DNA from: Ciona savignyi | Lineage: Eukaryota > Chordata > Ascidiacea > Phlebobranchia > Cionidae | Length of the DNA stretch: 64,000 nucleotides | Direction: 5' to 3' | NCBI GenBank assembly: GCA_000149265.1 | Contig: CH002567.1 | Span: 1,841,481-1,905,480, forward strand | Shown: positions 1-10,643 of the stretch, piece after piece | Layout: each line of letters begins with the position of its first letter | How positions within the stretch are numbered: position 1 is the first letter of the stretch | Made by a program: the position numbers and the translations under genes | Notes under the pieces: model-generated | The model's database searches: none | Seen by the model: the letters and a program-made list of their open reading frames with translations, nothing else | Told to the model about the DNA's origin: nothing

Positions 1-664
1 TAATAGTCAAATAAAATACAATTGTATTTTAGGTCAAATATCTGGATGTTCAATAATTGCTATCTACATATTTTTTTATGCTATTCTAAATGGTTTTACA
101 TAATTTTTAAAGTGGTAGGCTATGAAAATAATTACATATGGAAAAAGGGGTAAAATGCATAGGAATGTGCATGAATTTAAAGAATTAAAATTTACAGAAA
201 TGAGTAAAAACTTTAAGTCAATTTTATCAAGTAGCGCCAATCATGTATCACTAACAAATATACATAGTACAGAATTATAGAAATTCGCAAAAGTGACAAT
301 TTTCCAATCATTCTTATATTAATTTCTGATTTGGAATTAAATCCCTTTTAAAAAATGTAAACTACTAGCTAGTAATTTGAATCACTGATCTGGCAATGTT
401 TCTATCAAATAAAACTCACTGCAATAGCTCCTGTAACTGAAGAGTGGGCATCTATAGGTGATCCGAGTATTACTGTTGTTTTATCGGCTTTCGTTGTTAG
501 GTTTAAAGTTAGAGCACTTAAGACTCTTCACTTTAGATAATCGGTATCAATTTTTCTTTCTTGCTTCACAAGTGGCCTAATTGTCAGGGGTCAGCTGTGC
601 TTGACCATACAGGGTTGGTAATGTATACACACCCATAATGGCCAGTCGGTACTAATATTTTCAC
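1..664. other. Intronic or downstream part of SEC23IP, no exon seen
   Basis: This stretch lies downstream (minus strand) of the last SEC23IP exon visible here, so it should be intron. I found no further exon in it. Bases about 417-505 resemble the 3' body of the window's SINE family in plus orientation (the words gcaatagctcc and gtaactgaagagtgggc) and look like an old fragment. The rest is AT-rich without recognisable structure. Confidence 0.5.
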
Positions 665-2923
665 CTCTAAACTTTCCGCCAGACTTTCCTCATAAGGTGT
701 GAACCGACTCTCAGCGTCCGACTTGTTGAACCAGGTGCATCTCCGAACCATAGCTGCTGGTTCATCCCAGTAAACGCTGGTTCGTTCTCGGGTGGTGAAT
801 GATACGTCGTAGCGACCACCATCTGTGCGCACCACATCACTGCCTTGGCCATTTGCCAGCTCTGGAAAGGACATAGGAGCATCAGCCTGAGCTTATTGTT
901 TTGTAAGGAATTAACTTATACCATAATTATGGCTACGCATGAATTAATGAAAGTAAACGCTCCTGCCTTTTAAAACGCTCCCGCCCATTTTCCGTTCTTA
1001 TTGTAGATCTGTGCATCAGTTAACTAGGCCTAGTCAATCAATTTTTTGTCAAGAAACTACTAATAAAGTCAAGAAATTTACAATTTGTGTTTAAACCAAT
1101 CGAAAAGCAATGACTTAATACAAAAAAAACAGCAAAATATGTATTTTGTGCATTTCTTGATTCTGGAATGGTTGTAAAGTCCTAAAACACGAGCAAATAG
1201 TAATATCTGCATTTTTCTATTCGGGGGATAAAACACTACATACTATACTATTTTTAAAAATTCTTATTTTGATTGTTAACATACCTCTTGCCGCATTTTC
1301 TAATGACTGAGAGTCGACGTAGGAGAACGGGCACCATTGCTGGTTTGTGTCTGACAATACTTTGCAATAGAACCAGTGAGCTGTCACTGCTTGGTAATGG
1401 CTTGCAGCTGTAGGGGGTGGGGGGACAGAAGAAGCGAGCTTTTCAAACGAGGCAGGGGTTGTTTGCATCTGTGCTGGGGCTGAAACTGCTGGAGATATTG
1501 GGGGGTGGAGGGGCTCCGGGTGTTGCCATTTGCGGGGGCATTACTTGGGGGCCGGTATTAGGTGAAGCTTGGTATAATTGTGGGTTTGGAGGGAACATTG
1601 AACGATTACGTTGGTTGGATCGAGCATAGGGGTTACTGGGGGTGGCGGGTTGCGAATTAGGGGGTGGGTTGGGGTACATGGAAGGGACAGATATACTAGG
1701 AGCAGCAGTTGGGGTTTGATTGACAGCTGGAGAGCTGCTGGTGCTGTATGGAAAATCATCAGATTTCTCGGGACTGGTTGAAGGCACAAAGAGTTGAGGT
1801 TGTTGCTGTTCTGATGTGAATACTGTTTGAGGTTGAAATGAATCCTTGCCGCTAACTCCAGATAGATTTGCGAATGGATCAGAAGCTGTAAAACACAATA
1901 GGATAGGAAAATTATGGACAAAACAAAAATCATGCTCAAAAAGAAAAATTAAGGGTAGTATTTTAGTTTAAATTATGGTAGGGGCATTTTATAAAATATA
2001 AGCGCACAAATTTTTACTGACCATGCTGAAATGATGCTTTTATTTGGTATTTTTTAGGTGGATAAAAAAAAATAAAAGGGGCATTTTATAATGCTTATTT
2101 GTAATGAGTATTCATGTTTTAACCAAATAGTGGTCACCACCATATTATCAGAGTTGCTGCAGTGCGATGTATTTGATTGACACACGCCTCGACAATTGCC
2201 TTGCTCAAGCACACAACTATTTTGAGCACGTTATATAAGAGTAATACACTACACTAATCATAATGAAGTTCAACAAACAAAATCTGTGACTTTAGGCAAG
2301 ATCAGCCACTGGGCGCAGTGACAACCTAGTATACATTTCTTACATTTATTAGTCTCACTGTCGATCTTATTTGAGAAGAGAGTGAACGTTGCAACATTCT
2401 GGGGCTGCTCGGTCCCTGTCATGGATGGTTGTCCCAGGAAACTTGCTTCTTCTTCTGCGTCATTGTCTGCGGATCAAATACAATTAGATAATTCTTAAAT
2501 AAGCAAAAAATAGACTAAAAAGAGAATAAAAATGGTGTGTTAAGTCATTGGTCTCCGATCACTGATCTGTGGACAGGCAAATATAATTGCTTTGATTTTA
2601 ACGGCTGTTTTAAAAATGTTTATGAATGTGTTACTGTAGGCCACTCTACAGAACAAATAATTAACATTCTCCTTACTTGGTGGCAGTAAACTTATTAAAT
2701 CTTCACAGGTCCTAAGTGGTAAAAAGGTTGGGGACCACTGTGGTAAGCGACGCATACAATTTTGACTTTTTTTCTATAAAATATTTCTGCTGTAACTCAT
2801 ACCTGGTGATAGAATGGCGGAGGATTGCTCCTGGACCGGCATAAACAAAGCATTTGTTCCAAAGTTGATATTGTTCATCGGTGAAAATAGTGGATTTGTT
2901 GGGGGAGGATTACCCTTTGACAT
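665..2923 (-). CDS. SEC23IP: SEC23-interacting protein (p125-like), first five coding exons, continues past left edge
   Basis: COPII-associated member of the intracellular phospholipase A1 family; in vertebrates it links SEC23 and SEC31 at ER exit sites. Exons on the minus strand: 2803-2923, 2359-2466, 1545-1885, 1285-1468 and 665-861; every join keeps phase, giving 317 residues. The start is MSKGNPPP. Residues about 1-215 are Pro/Asn/Ser-rich with NPLF and DPF motifs, like the SEC23-binding region. Residues about 221-317 match the WWE-like domain (HWFYCK, PFSYVDS, TDGGRYDV, VRRCTWF). The proline-rich part crosses a 76-base intron (1469-1544, GT-AG); without it the frame would break. DDHD2 has a similar WWE-like domain but lacks the long proline-rich head. 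The SAM and DDHD parts must lie left of base 1. Confidence 0.87.
2546..2740. mobile_element. hAT-type MITE in SEC23IP intron 1
   Basis: The ends are imperfect inverted repeats: the left begins cattggtctccgatcactg and the right ends ggttggggaccactg, whose complement cagtggtccccaacc is a common hAT end. The flanking 8-mers, 2538-2545 TGTTAAGT and 2741-2748 TGGTAAGC, match at six of eight bases and look like an aged target duplication. It is too short to encode a transposase. Confidence 0.6.
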
Positions 2924-3703
2924 TTTGATTATTCCAAGATATAGATGAAAAAATAAAGCGTCTTATAACCAATCTGTGAGCAGGATTGTGGGAATATTTT
3001 AATTTTAAATTACATTGCCGAAATACGCAACATTATTTCATTACAAAAGTTCGAGTCTATCTCTCATTCTTTGTATTGTACATTGTTTGACAAAAAACAA
3101 ATAAACCTTACACATTGTGGTACCTCTAATTACTACAGGATCGCATGGATCGTTTGGAGTGTTAGGGTTAGGGTTCCAAGGGCCCGATCCAGCACCTTAC
3201 ACATTGAATATAGAAGATGTGTTGTGTTGGAATGATTCGTGCCCATTAGCAAGGCGATTGCATTAAAGAACTACATAACAATGGGAATTCATCTAGTAAA
3301 CACCGATTTCCACTTTACGATGCAAAAAATGAGACTAAAATGAGAACACTAAAAGGGGAAAAGCGGAAAGGAGGCAAACTGCAGACCAAAATAAAGATTA
3401 GGGCATTTTTCGGCAGCTGTAGTCTAATCTTCGGGCAAACAACATCTAAATTTAAAAAAATCATTTTGCATTTTTACTTCATTATGAATAAAATATTCTA
3501 TTTATAACTAAAAGACACACATCTATCCAGGTGTAATGCTATGCTAGCTAAAGATATGGGGCCTAAGCACTGCCTGAGCTCTTAGCTACCCACTCTAAAC
3601 CATGCTCCGATACTCATTGATTTCCTACAAAAACACAATGTGTGAAGAGGAATAAGCCAAAAGTGCATGTTGGAGAACAGAGGGTGGGGATGATATTAGA
3701 GAC
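2924..3703. other. Upstream flank of SEC23IP
   Basis: This is the region 5' of the SEC23IP start and should hold its promoter and any 5' UTR. I see no TATA box. It contains a MITE half-copy (3123-3180) and, near 3355-3385, a short piece like the G-rich terminal repeat of the MITE at 7957 (ggaaaggaggcaaactgc). No other gene is evident. Confidence 0.4.
3123..3180. repeat. Half-copy of a hairpin MITE with telomere-like core
   Basis: The sequence from cctctaattactacagga through the gttagggttaggg stretch matches, in shortened form, one end and part of the core of the 265-bp hairpin element at 48662. Only one terminal arm is visible, so this is a remnant. Confidence 0.5.
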
Positions 3704-3876
3704 TGTTGTATTCTGAATTTGTCGAGTACCAACTGACTTACACAGGCAAACAAACACGTGGTATATACAATTAGCTTGCGCGGGGAATGTAGGAATGTCG
3801 AGGGCGTGAGGAAGTAATCATTATAAATGAACGGAGGCAACGCAATAAACTAAGGAATAGTTTACACAATACAACA
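3704..3876 (-). repeat. 3' LTR of the mini-gypsy element
   Basis: 173 bp, TG...CA ends, near-identical to 4901-5073. The 5-bp duplication GAGAC precedes it at 3699-3703. Confidence 0.92.
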
Positions 3877-3886
3877 TCTCCCCTTT
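3877..3886 (-). other. Polypurine tract of the mini-gypsy element
   Basis: On the minus strand this reads AAAGGGGAGA directly before the 3' LTR, the place and composition expected for the plus-strand primer in reverse transcription. Confidence 0.8.
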
Positions 3887-3989
3887 AAGTTCTAAAAAAT
3901 AAAAATAATTATAAAATAAAAAATAACAGTAGAAAGATACAGATGTCCATATTTACATTACAATACAATACTTTTCAAAGACTAAATAT

Positions 3990-4100
3990 TATTCGTGGCC
4001 TAATGGTTCGCTTGGACCTGCGTGGGGTTGCAGGCAGGGTCAGTTGCGGATTCGTTTGTTCGATTGTTGTCCTGGGCAACACATTTATTAAGTGTCGGTT
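3990..4100 (+). repeat. Possible tRNA-headed SINE fragment inside the mini-gypsy interior
   Basis: The sequence has an A-box-like word (tggcctaatggtt) and downstream ttgtcctgggcaac, which resembles the gtccttgggcaagg block of the window's SINE. It fills the space between the polypurine tract and the integrase remnant. Similarity is weak. Confidence 0.35.
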
Positions 4101-4132
4101 TCTACGGTACATCCCTCTTCCAGATGTGCCGA

Positions 4133-5037
4133 TCATGTACGACCGAGACAACCTGTGCGTACTTTTAACTTCTCCTTCTTTTTGATTGTCACGCGGTCGC
4201 CGACACGAAGGCTCGACAAAGGCCTAACTCCATGCCTCCTGTCAAAGTCTCTCTTTTGTTGATGTTGCGCACTTTCCTCCAGTTTCCTTGTTGAAATTGT
4301 TGAAATTGACTGTTGAAATTCGGCCACCTCGGTACCAACATTTTACGACTCATTGGAACCGCCGTCTGAAGTCTTCTTCCCATTAATAGCTGCGAAGGAG
4401 AAAATCCGTTAATTAATAGCGCCGTTCGATAGGCCAGTAAGGCTCTCGGCAAATCGTTGGACTTGTGAAGAAGGTGTTTTACAGTTTGAACCGCTCTTTC
4501 AGATTCACCATTGCTCTGAGGAAACATCGGACTGGATGTTAGGTGGGTTATTTTATATAGGTTTGTGAAGTCTTTAAATTCTTGCGAAGCATACTGGGGC
4601 CCATTATCAGATGCTATAGTATCTGGGACGCCGAACCTCGAAAACATGGATTCAAGATGTTGTATAACTTTTACTGTTGTTGTGCTGTGTAGCAATTCTA
4701 CCTCAATCCATCGTGAAAAGTAATCTACAACCAATAGATAAGTTTCCCCCTTATGTTCAAATAGATCGGTCCCCAGTTTTTGCCACGGCCTTGTTGGTTT
4801 GGGTATCGGCAGTAAAGGTTCAGAACGATGGTTAACAAATTTTGACTCAAGTTCTGGTCTCCGAATGGAGGCGTGGGTTCGATTCCCACTTCTGGCACCA
4901 TGTTGTATTCTGAATTTGTCGAGTACCAACTGACTTACACAGGCAAACAAACACGTGGTATATACAATTAGCTTGCGCGGGGAATGTAGGAATGTCGAGG
5001 GCGTGAGGAAGTAATCATTATAAATCAACGGAGGCAA
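4133..5037 (-). pseudogene. Integrase fragment of the mini-gypsy element, open from the LTR, frameshifted near its end
   Basis: A single open frame begins in the 5' LTR, crosses the tRNA-derived segment and enters a Ty3/gypsy integrase catalytic core. The core shows the acidic triad: TDLF, SDNGPQ and the Glu of SNGESER, with exact 35-residue spacing between the second Asp and the Glu. Near 4290-4330 the family-like frame changes: the basic stretch with RVGDRVTI lies in a different frame down to about 4133, so a small indel broke the C-terminal part. No reverse transcriptase is present. The LTR-encoded leader is probably fortuitous. Confidence 0.8.
4844..4900 (+). other. Copied 3' half of mature tRNA-Leu(CAA) in the primer-binding region
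   Basis: Read on the plus strand, the segment holds an anticodon loop ctcaagt (anticodon CAA), the 3' anticodon stem tctgg, a long variable arm, a T arm (gtggg-ttcgatt-cccac), the 3' acceptor strand and a terminal CCA touching the LTR. The minus-strand complement of its last 18 bases (4883-4900) is a normal primer-binding site starting TGG. CCA is present and no intron interrupts position 37/38, so the source was a processed tRNA, not a tRNA gene. Confidence 0.85.
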
Positions 5038-5073
5038 CGCAATAAACTAAGGAATAGTTTACACAATACAACA
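4901..5073 (-). repeat. 5' LTR of the mini-gypsy element
   Basis: 173 bp, near-identical to 3704-3876, followed by the GAGAC duplication at 5074-5078. The CCA of the tRNA-like segment abuts it. Confidence 0.92.
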
Positions 5074-5078
5074 GAGAC

Positions 5079-5655
5079 AACGACAATATGCAGAAGATAA
5101 TGAACAATGACAAACCGCGAAATTGCTACAGTTTCGAAGTCTATTTATTTTACTTTCACCTTGCGCCATCGAAGAATAAACGCTGACTGTCTACTGTGGT
5201 TAAATGTCTCAGAGATAAATAAATAAAAAAGCATTTGCGACAGTGGTTCAGGCAAAAAATAATGTGAACCAGGTTAAATACAATAAAATTAAAAAAACTA
5301 CCAGTTCCTTAACTTGTTTACAATGAAAATGTAAACTTTACATGAGAACTTGACTACTTCGTAAAGTAAATCGTCAGCATTAAATCCCAAAAGTGTTTGT
5401 CAATAAATAATTTTATAAATTGCAAATATGGAATCTGATATCACATATTGAGACCGCTATTTTTATAATGAAATATAAAATAAACAGCTGTCTAATATTT
5501 AATAAAATATCAAAACTATTCAGTACAATAATTAATAACACAGTGTATTCGACTGGATAATTTAACCGGAAACACTGTTGCCGGCAATGCTCACTATGCC
5601 TATTCAAGTGTGCAATTACACTTTTATTTATTTATTTTTTATTATCGAGTCAATT
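5079..5655. other. AT-rich intergenic DNA
   Basis: I see no gene, RNA or repeat structure here apart from AT-rich low complexity. Confidence 0.4.
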
Positions 5656-5727
5656 TTCCAACCGTTTGTGGGCTCGTCACGATGACCGTTTTGGTATTCT
5701 TCGCGTTAACCATTCGGCCACACCGCA
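5656..5727 (-). repeat. tRNA-like SINE head (class-II tRNA type)
   Basis: The minus strand carries gtggccgaatggttaacgcg (5700-5719), an A-box typical of Ser/Leu tRNAs. A B-box is degenerate. The same A-box occurs in the better copy at 40154-40256, so a second SINE family is likely. Confidence 0.5.
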
Positions 5728-5794
5728 CGCTATACACTACTTTTAAATTTATGTTCGATTATATTGGTGTTCTATGACAGTACTGATTCAATAA

Positions 5795-5894
5795 NNNNNN
5801 NNNNNNNNNNNNNNNNNNNNNNNNNNNNNNNNNNNNNNNNNNNNNNNNNNNNNNNNNNNNNNNNNNNNNNNNNNNNNNNNNNNNNNNNNNNNNN
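5795..5894. other. Assembly gap (100 N)
   Basis: Exactly 100 N, the usual placeholder for a gap of unknown size. Nothing can be inferred across it. Confidence 0.98.
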
Positions 5895-6033
5895 TGCGAC
5901 ACACATCCACGGCCCTTACAAAAATAGACATAACAAATTTGTTTATACTAGAGCCCCATATAAAAATCTGGCCAAATGGGTTGTTCCACGTTGCCTTTCA
6001 ACCAAAGGTATGTATGTGTAGATATAAAACTGG

Positions 6034-6143
6034 ATAAAGGATAGGATAAGATGTTCATGTTTTATTTCCGTAGATGAGGAAACGTAGTGGGCGTTAACAC
6101 ATGGGCAACAGTTAGATTACCTTGCGTCCACCGTCAGATTAGG
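6034..6143 (-). repeat. SINE 3' fragment
   Basis: Tail and 3' body of the main SINE family on the minus strand, starting at the ggataggat tail, lying head-on to the next, longer copy. It lacks the tRNA head. Confidence 0.7.
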
Positions 6144-6144
6144 G

Positions 6145-6427
6145 TAGAATAGGATATTCATGTTTGTCCCCATGAATGGGAAACCAAGGGGGTTAACACA
6201 CGGTCAATCGTCAGATCACCCTGCGCCCACCTTCGGGTTACCGAAGCTATTGCAGTGTGTAGTATATGATAGACACGTTCCTTCAATTTAGTAGAACCAA
6301 TAGTCCGCTGGGTTCAGGCAATGTCCACAAAGTGCCTTGCCCAAAGACACAACCGTCTAGCTAGCGACCAGTTGCAACCTTTCGATTGAAAGGCGACGCA
6401 CTTAACCGTTAGACCAACCGGCCGGAC
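6145..6427 (-). repeat. SINE, near full length
   Basis: Minus-strand copy matching the best copy at 27508. The tRNA-like head is at the right end (ggccggttggtctaacggtt on the minus strand, an A-box), followed by the body and a (ATCCT)n tail at the left. It is not interrupted. Confidence 0.85.
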
Positions 6428-6461
6428 AAATCTAGCTATTGCGATTGCAGTGTGTTGTGTA

Positions 6462-6616
6462 TTGGAGAGGATATTCATGTTTAACCCTGTAAATGGGAAA
6501 ATGCAAGGAGTATTAACAGACGGGTAATCGTCAGATTACCTCGGTCCCATCATTGAGTTAACGAAGTTATTTTGGTATGTATGACTGATTGGTAGATCCA
6601 AATAATCCATAGGGTA
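6462..6616 (-). repeat. SINE 3' fragment
   Basis: Diverged tail and 3' body of the same family, minus strand, without the tRNA head. Confidence 0.65.
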
Positions 6617-6780
6617 TGATTACGTTCTACCAAAATGTAATTATTTTTTGGTTAATTATTTGGTTGCATGTTTTTACCAATGGCAAAAAATGAACACACT
6701 ACAAGCGAAAAACTCAAATGTACAAGACGGTATAAAAATATTTTTGTACTATTAGTAATTTTGCGATTAGAAGTGAACCG

Positions 6781-6985
6781 ATAGGAGGATAGGAGATTCA
6801 TCTTTATCCCCGTGAATGGGAAAACCATCGTCAGATCACCTCGCGCCCATCGTCGGGTTACCGGAGCTATTGCAGTGTGTTGTATATGATAGACACGTTC
6901 CCTCAATTTGGTAGAACCCATTAATCCGCTGGGTTCAGGCAATGTCCGTAAAGTGCCTTGCCCAAGGACACAACCGACCAGCGAT
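6781..6985 (-). repeat. SINE, 5'-truncated
   Basis: Minus-strand copy with tail, body and the caaggacacaaccga segment but no tRNA head. It carries a small internal deletion just after the tail. Confidence 0.8.
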
Positions 6986-7956
6986 AATACCCAAAATATT
7001 GTTTTATCAAAGTTTTGGGTCGATAGAAGTTTTGTGTAAGTTTATTGTTGCTGTACTTCTGTCAGAAATACTAAATATAATAGAATATTCTTGTTTATAT
7101 CATGACTGTAAAACATCTACCTGGTTGTCTAAGATGCTATCGTTGCAATGGAATGTCGAATAAGCTTAAATAAAATATTTTTATGTCGAAACAACTGAAA
7201 CAATAGTTTCATCACAATCACGTACATGTTTAGAGTAGTTTATGTTTTTATTCGCGATTGAAAGATTGTACGTAAATATGTTGTAATTGTAAAGAGTGTT
7301 AGTTTTGTAGTTTGTTGCATTATCTATAATCATAATTAGTTGTATGGTTAATCTATATATTGTTTTTTAAAGTTTAGTTCGACAGCCCTTCTATATTATA
7401 AGCCTACATTATTGTATGTTATAACCGGTATGAAAAAAATGCAGGACGTTATTACACGACCAATATTCACATTACCCTCATGTCTACACTCCATAAAAAG
7501 GAGCAATTGCATCAGTTTAGGCGCCCTCTCCCAACTAAACTGAATGCCTTACTCAAGGACACAATCAGCTAACTACTTATTGCATTCACCAAGACTAATT
7601 AAACCGTGGGTTTTATCGGTATCTCGTTGACTGTTAGAAAATGTTTCTTTTATTTAATTTGAAGTTACTGCCGTTTCTATGTTTATTTAATGGTGCTTAA
7701 TAGTTAAACCATAAAATGAATTGAACTGAATTGCATTTAATCAAACCAGCTTTTGCTAAAAGTTGTTGTTTATTCAGTAAACATTATTTTTTTTTCAAGT
7801 CGTATACCATAATGTGCCTATATAAACTTAAATGTCTGTAGAAAATCATTACTTGTGCTTAATAGTATTTCGTGATTTCTCTTGAATTATATAAGCCTTA
7901 CACTGGTATTTCTTTTATGTTTTAATAATAGTACATATCTGGGGCAATAAGTAAAA
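6986..7956. other. Intergenic, possible degenerate SINE
   Basis: Bases about 7425-7620 vaguely resemble a minus-strand SINE (gttattacacgaccaat, actcaaggacacaatcag). The remainder is AT-rich with no gene seen. Confidence 0.35.
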
Positions 7957-8144
7957 GGGAGGGAAAGCGGGAAGGAGGGAAACTACTGCACCAAAACTAT
8001 GGAAATTAATTTTAACTCCTTTCTGAACACTAATCTCAACCCCAAAACGTCAACCCTAACTCATACCCTTGATAGTTTAAAACTAATTCTAATGCCCTAA
8101 TATTCTCTTTAGTGCGCAGTTTCCCTCCTTCCCGCCTTCCTCCC
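7957..8144. mobile_element. MITE with G-rich terminal inverted repeats
   Basis: The left arm gggagggaaagcgggaagga and the complement of the right arm gggaggaaggcgggaaggag pair over about 30 bp. The 120-bp core contains aacactaatctcaacccc and aaccctaac, shared with the hairpin at 48662 and with DNA near 21000. No coding capacity. Confidence 0.8.
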
Positions 8145-8588
8145 ACATAAAATAGAATAATTATTTTTATTCCTGTGAGTGGGATAATCAAGCACATCAT
8201 AACCAAGTTGTCATCAGAACACTTTTGTCTACAGCATTAGTGTTACCACCATACTTGCATTAATGTTGTACATGTTGGAACCATTGCTTTAACTTATGTT
8301 TAAACTAGTTAACCACTGGGTTTTAACGGTGCCTTGTCGAATTTTAAATTTAAAAATTCTTTTGTTTTCATGAATTTAGAATATTTTTCCCAATTAATTG
8401 AATTATCAGACAACACTTGCTAGGTGTCTTGTCTAAAGACACGATTGCGTATCTTAAATGTGGTTTTACCCACAGAACCATTTGTATGACAAACCACCAT
8501 ATTCTAACCATAATATTAACTATTTCAGTTTTAGTAATTTTCTGGTTCAAGGTGTAAGAGGTGAAAATATTTTATTTGTATGCACTGA
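8145..8588. other. Upstream flank of RSBN1
   Basis: Bases about 8150-8345 may be an old minus-strand SINE. A tatttcag acceptor-like site at 8521-8528 lies 60 bases before the RSBN1 start, with no exon recognised upstream; it could mark a 5' UTR intron or a spliced-leader site. No TATA box was seen. Confidence 0.35.
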
Positions 8589-10607
8589 ATGATTACGGGT
8601 CTTGGGGCAATGATGACATCACCAGCCAAGCATCCTCATGGTGGCTTAACAAGGATGAAACCCAAGATAAAACTGCATCAACCCATACCTTCGCTCTTTT
8701 CCGAGCCAATTCAAATTCACAGGATAAAGAAAAAACTTGTGTTGTCCCACGACTCTCAGAAATCTGTTCAGAAACCAAAGCCAACAGTTGTTTTGAGTGA
8801 TGGGAAGGTTAAACATAAAACGCAGCAAGAAAATACATCAGGAAAAAGGGAAACTACTGATCAAAAGAAAAGTACTCTCGTCAAAAAACCGACCATAAAT
8901 CTTCAAAATGTCGGGAGTTTAGCAGCAAAAGAAGAAAAATCAAGGCAATTAAACGACATAAACGGACGATTTACTGCAAAATCTGAAAACTTAAAAGTAG
9001 TCAAAATATCCAAAGTGAAATCCGAATCAACCAACAATCAGAGGTTACATGATGGAATAAAACATAAGACCAAAAAGAAAAATCATTCCGATAAAATCAA
9101 AGATGGTGGTAGCAAAATATACAGCAGCACTAACAGCAGCCTGTCGACATCTCTATTTGAGAAAAATAATAAGATAAAGAATAAAGTTAAAGAAGAAACT
9201 TTGCCGGGAAATGAGGCCTCCTGTAACCCTGTAGCAAAGAAATCTAAAAGAGAAAGAACAGTAAGCATGCATAGTGAACTGGGTGATAATGTCTTTGACA
9301 ATATCATGACCCTTGATGACAGAGTCACATCGCCTACCATGGACGATAAGTCGAGGCAAAATGCAGCCGATTTTGATTTACCTGAAACAGCACAATGCGA
9401 AAGCAAAGAATGTATAGACATGGAGAATTGTAACTCCGATGAAACATTTCATGCCGTTGTTGAAAATGATAATGTTTCCAACTGTTTAAATGAAAGGACG
9501 ATGTCTGATATCGCATTATCTGAAACTGTCTCCGAACGGATAAGTTCCCCAGAACAAAAAGCTTCTTTTGATTTTCAATCTGAAAAACAGAAATCTAGTA
9601 GAGAGAGAACTGAAGACCCTGTAAACAATTCTGTAAAAAATATCAGTAAATCTGAAATAACTGACATTGATAATAGCAATACTAAAAAGCGTAAATTAAG
9701 CCAGTCGGGTGAGTATGTTAATAAGCATAAAAAACACAAGCACGACAAGGAGCGGCGACATAAACACCGGGAAGGAAGGGTGCACAAACACAAGAAAAGT
9801 AAAAAACATATCAAAACTGAACTCTTTGAGAGCGAACATTCGTATAAAGATGCCCCTGCCATTAAAATCGAACATGATCGTGTAAAACAGGAACCTGATG
9901 GCATTAATCAGGCAGCCACTGTTGAAATCAAGCAGGAGTTTTTTGATGATATTTCTGTAAAAATTGAAGATAATGATATTGAGTCTGATAGTGATGTCGC
10001 TCTCAAAAATGAGTCTGAACACAGGATTTCTACGGAAAAGCTTGCATCTGCAATTAAGCAACGATTATGCTCAAAAGATGAAATGTCTTCAAGCAATAGC
10101 TCTGACGATGAAAGTGACGCGAAAGTGGAAAAAACTCGTCCGGCGTTTGCAATTCCCACTAAGCATTCCGCTCAAGCTTTATCGTCTGATGTAGAGATTG
10201 TCGACCGCTTTAAATTCTTCGACCCAAGCTTTCGAGCATATGTTCACGTTGAAACTGATCCAAATGGTGAGGCCTCCGTTCTTCACGTTTACCAGCATGA
10301 AATCGATGCACTTTCGCCCGAAATGCAGCAAAAATTTGCGGAAGATTTCTGCTCTTTATGTTTCCTTGAAGAAACAGATTCACAGGCAGACTTTGTGCTG
10401 GGCGTCGTGCATGGGGCAGCCTCCTATTTACCTGACTTTTTAGAATACCTCTCCGAAGAGCATGGTGACATGCGCGTTAAATCGGAAGTTCTTGGCCAGC
10501 GTGACATCATAACTATGAGCATCAAGGAGTTCAGAGAGCAAGTCTGTAAAACATTCTCAGTGGAAAGTGGGATGTACAGGTAAATATGTTGTTTTTTTAT
10601 CTCTGAG

Positions 10608-10643
<36 letters not shown>

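Larger units (their letters stand above)
3704..5073 (-). mobile_element. Ty3/gypsy-type LTR mini-element, 1370 bp, structurally complete
   Basis: Two 173-bp direct LTRs (3704-3876 and 4901-5073) start TGTTG and end CAACA and differ by eye at about one base. The 5-bp GAGAC duplication flanks both sides (3699-3703, 5074-5078), so the insertion is intact and recent. The integrase reads on the minus strand, making 4901-5073 the 5' LTR. A primer-binding site abuts it and a polypurine tract abuts the other LTR. The 1024-bp interior keeps only integrase coding; gag, protease, RT and RNase H are absent. It therefore depends on a partner element in trans. Confidence 0.92.

Noticed and set aside
4844..4900. 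Functional tRNA-Leu gene
   Set aside because: Only the 3' half is present and CCA is encoded, so it is a reverse-transcribed primer copy, not a tRNA gene.
6652..6942. Open frame with a MPEPSGLMG start, seen again at 22653 and 27618
   Set aside because: The repeated start sequence is the middle block of the SINE; these are repeat-derived frames.
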